Source of the DNA: Glutamicibacter halophytocola | Lineage (GTDB): Bacteria; Actinomycetota; Actinomycetes; Actinomycetales; Micrococcaceae | Assembly: GCF_001302565.1 (NCBI RefSeq) | Contig: NZ_CP012750.1 | Coordinates: forward strand, 992,001 to 1,056,000 | Direction: 5' to 3' | Length of the DNA stretch: 64,000 nucleotides | Shown: positions 62,515-64,000 of the stretch, in pieces | How the letters are laid out: the number at the start of each line of letters is the position of its first letter | Numbering within the stretch: the first letter of the stretch is position 1 | Position numbers and translations under genes: made by a program | The notes under the pieces: generated by a model | The model's input: only the letters and a program-made list of their open reading frames with translations | Told to the model about the DNA's origin: nothing | The model's database searches: none

Positions 62515-64000
62515 ATGGGAAATCCAGAATTTACAGAAGAATATGACGATGAACATCGTCTGCCGTTGCTGCCTCCGGGCGCACGCAAGGAATCGCACGC
62601 GGATTCATTCTTTGCGAGCCATATTGAGCATCAACTGTTTAATGGACCGATGATGAATACAGCGGCCGAGCTTTTTGATGCCGGCCCGGTTTCCGGGGCT
62701 GCCGATGCCCTGGGTCGGTTGAAGAAGATTCAGCGGATGCACAGCCATCTTGAAGGGCTTACTGCCACTTTGCTGGCTGACACAGTTGAACAGATTGGTG
62801 AAGGATTCTCCGACACCCTTGCTGAATTGCGATCCGACTCGCCTGAGGAGGCTCGCGAAGCTGAGCGCAGCGCCGGATACTATCGTGTCGACCCCGGCGA
62901 TGAGCAGATGATCAACTCCAACTTCATTGCTGAAGCAGCCATCGCCTTGAGGGAAACTCCGCAGATGGTTAGCAAGCGAATGTTCTATGCAAAGGGATTG
63001 CGCTACGTCTGCAAAGACACCCTGATGGCGTTAGCTGCTGGGGAGATTACCTTGAAAGCCGCTCGCTTCTTGGTAAAAAGCGCCCAGGATCTCACTCCAG
63101 AACAAATCGAGATCATGGAGCACATCCTGCTGCCCGCTGCTAAAACGGCTAGTGATGATTCCATTTATCAAAGGGCCCGGCGGTTTCACGATCGGATGAA
63201 CCCGGAGTCAGCTGAAGAACGCCACAGGAAATCAGAAGCTTCGCGCAAAGTCTCGTACTGGATAGATGATGACAGCGGAATGGGCACCATCAAGCTCAAT
63301 CACCGTGCAGACGTAATCAAGTCAATAGCCAGTACGCTTCGCTGGGCGGCGGACCAGGTTAATGACCCCGATGACGAGCGCACCAGCGATCAGCTGATGG
63401 CGGATTTGTACGCTGACGCATTGATCAACGGTTGGCCAGGCAGCGAAGGAACTCCACTGAAGCCGCGTTTGTCGATTACTATTCCGGCGCTGGACATGTT
63501 GGTAGATCCCACCAGAGCCCTTGCTGATTTGGAAGGCGTAGGACCTATCCCTGCAGGCCTGGCGCTGCAATTGGCTCAGGATGCGCCGTCTTTCCAACGC
63601 GTGCTGACTGACCCGTGGACAGGCGCAGTTATTGATGTTGAACGCAAAAAGTACAAACCCACTCAGGGAATGAAGGATTTGCTTCGGCACAGGGATGTTC
63701 ACTGTTGTTTCCCCGGCTGCCGTCGCAGTGCTGACCGTTCAGAAATGGATCATATTGACGATTGGGCCCATGGTGGCAAAACCGATCGAGACAATATGCA
63801 CCTGTTGTGCAAGCAGCATCAAATGTTCAAGCATGCATTAGGTTGGAAAATTCAGGCTCGGCCCGATGGAACTAGATCTTGGCTAACGCCACATGGGCTG
63901 CATGTAATTGTTACTCCAGAGAGCGTTGATGTTGTGGAGAGCTTGGATCACGTGAACGATCATTGCCCGCAGAGACCTGATCCGCGCTCTATCCCACAGG
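62515..64000 (+). CDS. DUF222 domain HNH endonuclease-like protein, 3' truncated by window edge
   Basis: The frame from ATG 62515 is open to the end of the window (at least 495 residues). An N-terminal DUF222 region (13E12 repeat type: LGRLKKIQRMHSHLEGLTATLLADTVEQ) leads to a C-terminal HNH nuclease motif: HCCFPGCRRSADRSEMDHIDDWAHGGKTDRDNMHLLCKQHQ, where the Cys pairs and DH-x-N-x-H core are complete. The role of this actinobacterial family, which includes the M. tuberculosis REP13E12 proteins, is uncertain. The gene has lower GC than core genes and may be laterally acquired. Confidence 0.9.
   Translation, partial: MGNPEFTEEYDDEHRLPLLPPGARKESHADSFFASHIEHQLFNGPMMNTAAELFDAGPVSGAADALGRLKKIQRMHSHLEGLTATLLADTVEQIGEGFSDTLAELRSDSPEEAREAERSAGYYRVDPGDEQMINSNFIAEAAIALRETPQMVSKRMFYAKGLRYVCKDTLMALAAGEITLKAARFLVKSAQDLTPEQIEIMEHILLPAAKTASDDSIYQRARRFHDRMNPESAEERHRKSEASRKVSYWIDDDSGMGTIKLNHRADVIKSIASTLRWAADQVNDPDDERTSDQLMADLYADALINGWPGSEGTPLKPRLSITIPALDMLVDPTRALADLEGVGPIPAGLALQLAQDAPSFQRVLTDPWTGAVIDVERKKYKPTQGMKDLLRHRDVHCCFPGCRRSADRSEMDHIDDWAHGGKTDRDNMHLLCKQHQMFKHALGWKIQARPDGTRSWLTPHGLHVIVTPESVDVVESLDHVNDHCPQRPDPRSIPQ

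Overview
The window reads as a stretch of chromosome from a high-GC actinobacterium of the Micrococcaceae (Arthrobacter / Glutamicibacter-like). This is inferred from several things: an Rv1264-type adenylate cyclase, a SAM-IV riboswitch in front of metY-metX, the mycothiol-dependent maleylpyruvate isomerase fold, a DUF222/HNH protein, an HspR-like MerR regulator beside hsp20, a long LigA with a lineage-type insertion, and many genes whose -10 box lies only 6-7 nt from the start codon (leaderless mRNAs). No rRNA, tRNA, CRISPR array or intact insertion sequence was found.

Layout. 1-8.1 kb: housekeeping and signalling block on the plus strand: SDR oxidoreductase (5' cut), birA, PH-domain membrane protein, class III adenylate cyclase, PP2C phosphatase, ligA, inositol-phosphatase-type hydrolase, then a PAP2-type membrane protein on the minus strand. 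8.3-13.1 kb: a catabolic island of FCD-type GntR regulator, APC permease, ornithine-cyclodeaminase-like enzyme and cytosine-deaminase-like amidohydrolase, with GGTATACC-type operators. A very similar operator pair sits about 10 kb away in front of a Tat-exported amidohydrolase (18.9-20.3 kb), suggesting one regulon. 13.7-15.2 kb: Hsp20 and two small proteins, divergent from an HspR-like regulator. 15.6-20.3 kb: YjiH-type membrane protein, a truncated chlorohydrolase-type fragment, SRPBCC protein, FMN reductase. 20.5-27.3 kb: GNAT, a MecA-N/PBP-type transpeptidase lipoprotein, CG0192-type protein and gatCAB ending in a strong terminator.

27.3-36.8 kb: small regulators and enzymes, including two HutD paralogues, GlxA-type AraC regulator plus isochorismatase-like hydrolase and GNAT, DinB, two-domain kinases, MarR-HAD divergent from an MFS exporter-aldo/keto reductase operon. 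36.8-43.2 kb: an accessory stretch with lower GC, gene-poor gaps, orphan small proteins, a DUF4240-type lipoprotein and an MFS exporter. 43.2-46.5 kb: LysR divergent from tdh-kbl (threonine to glycine plus acetyl-CoA). 46.6-51.3 kb: LacI regulator and a CUT1 sugar ABC importer without its ATPase. 51.5-52.7 kb: hutI alone. 52.7-54.5 kb: a degraded gene and orphan minus-strand genes. 54.5-64 kb: tpx, an APH-fold kinase, CPBP protein, GNAT, VOC protein, SAM-IV riboswitch with metY-metX, SGNH hydrolase, SHOCT protein and a DUF222/HNH protein running off the right edge.

Functions come from motif and family recognition by eye; no database search was run. Start sites were chosen by ribosome binding site, overlap or -10 box where visible.
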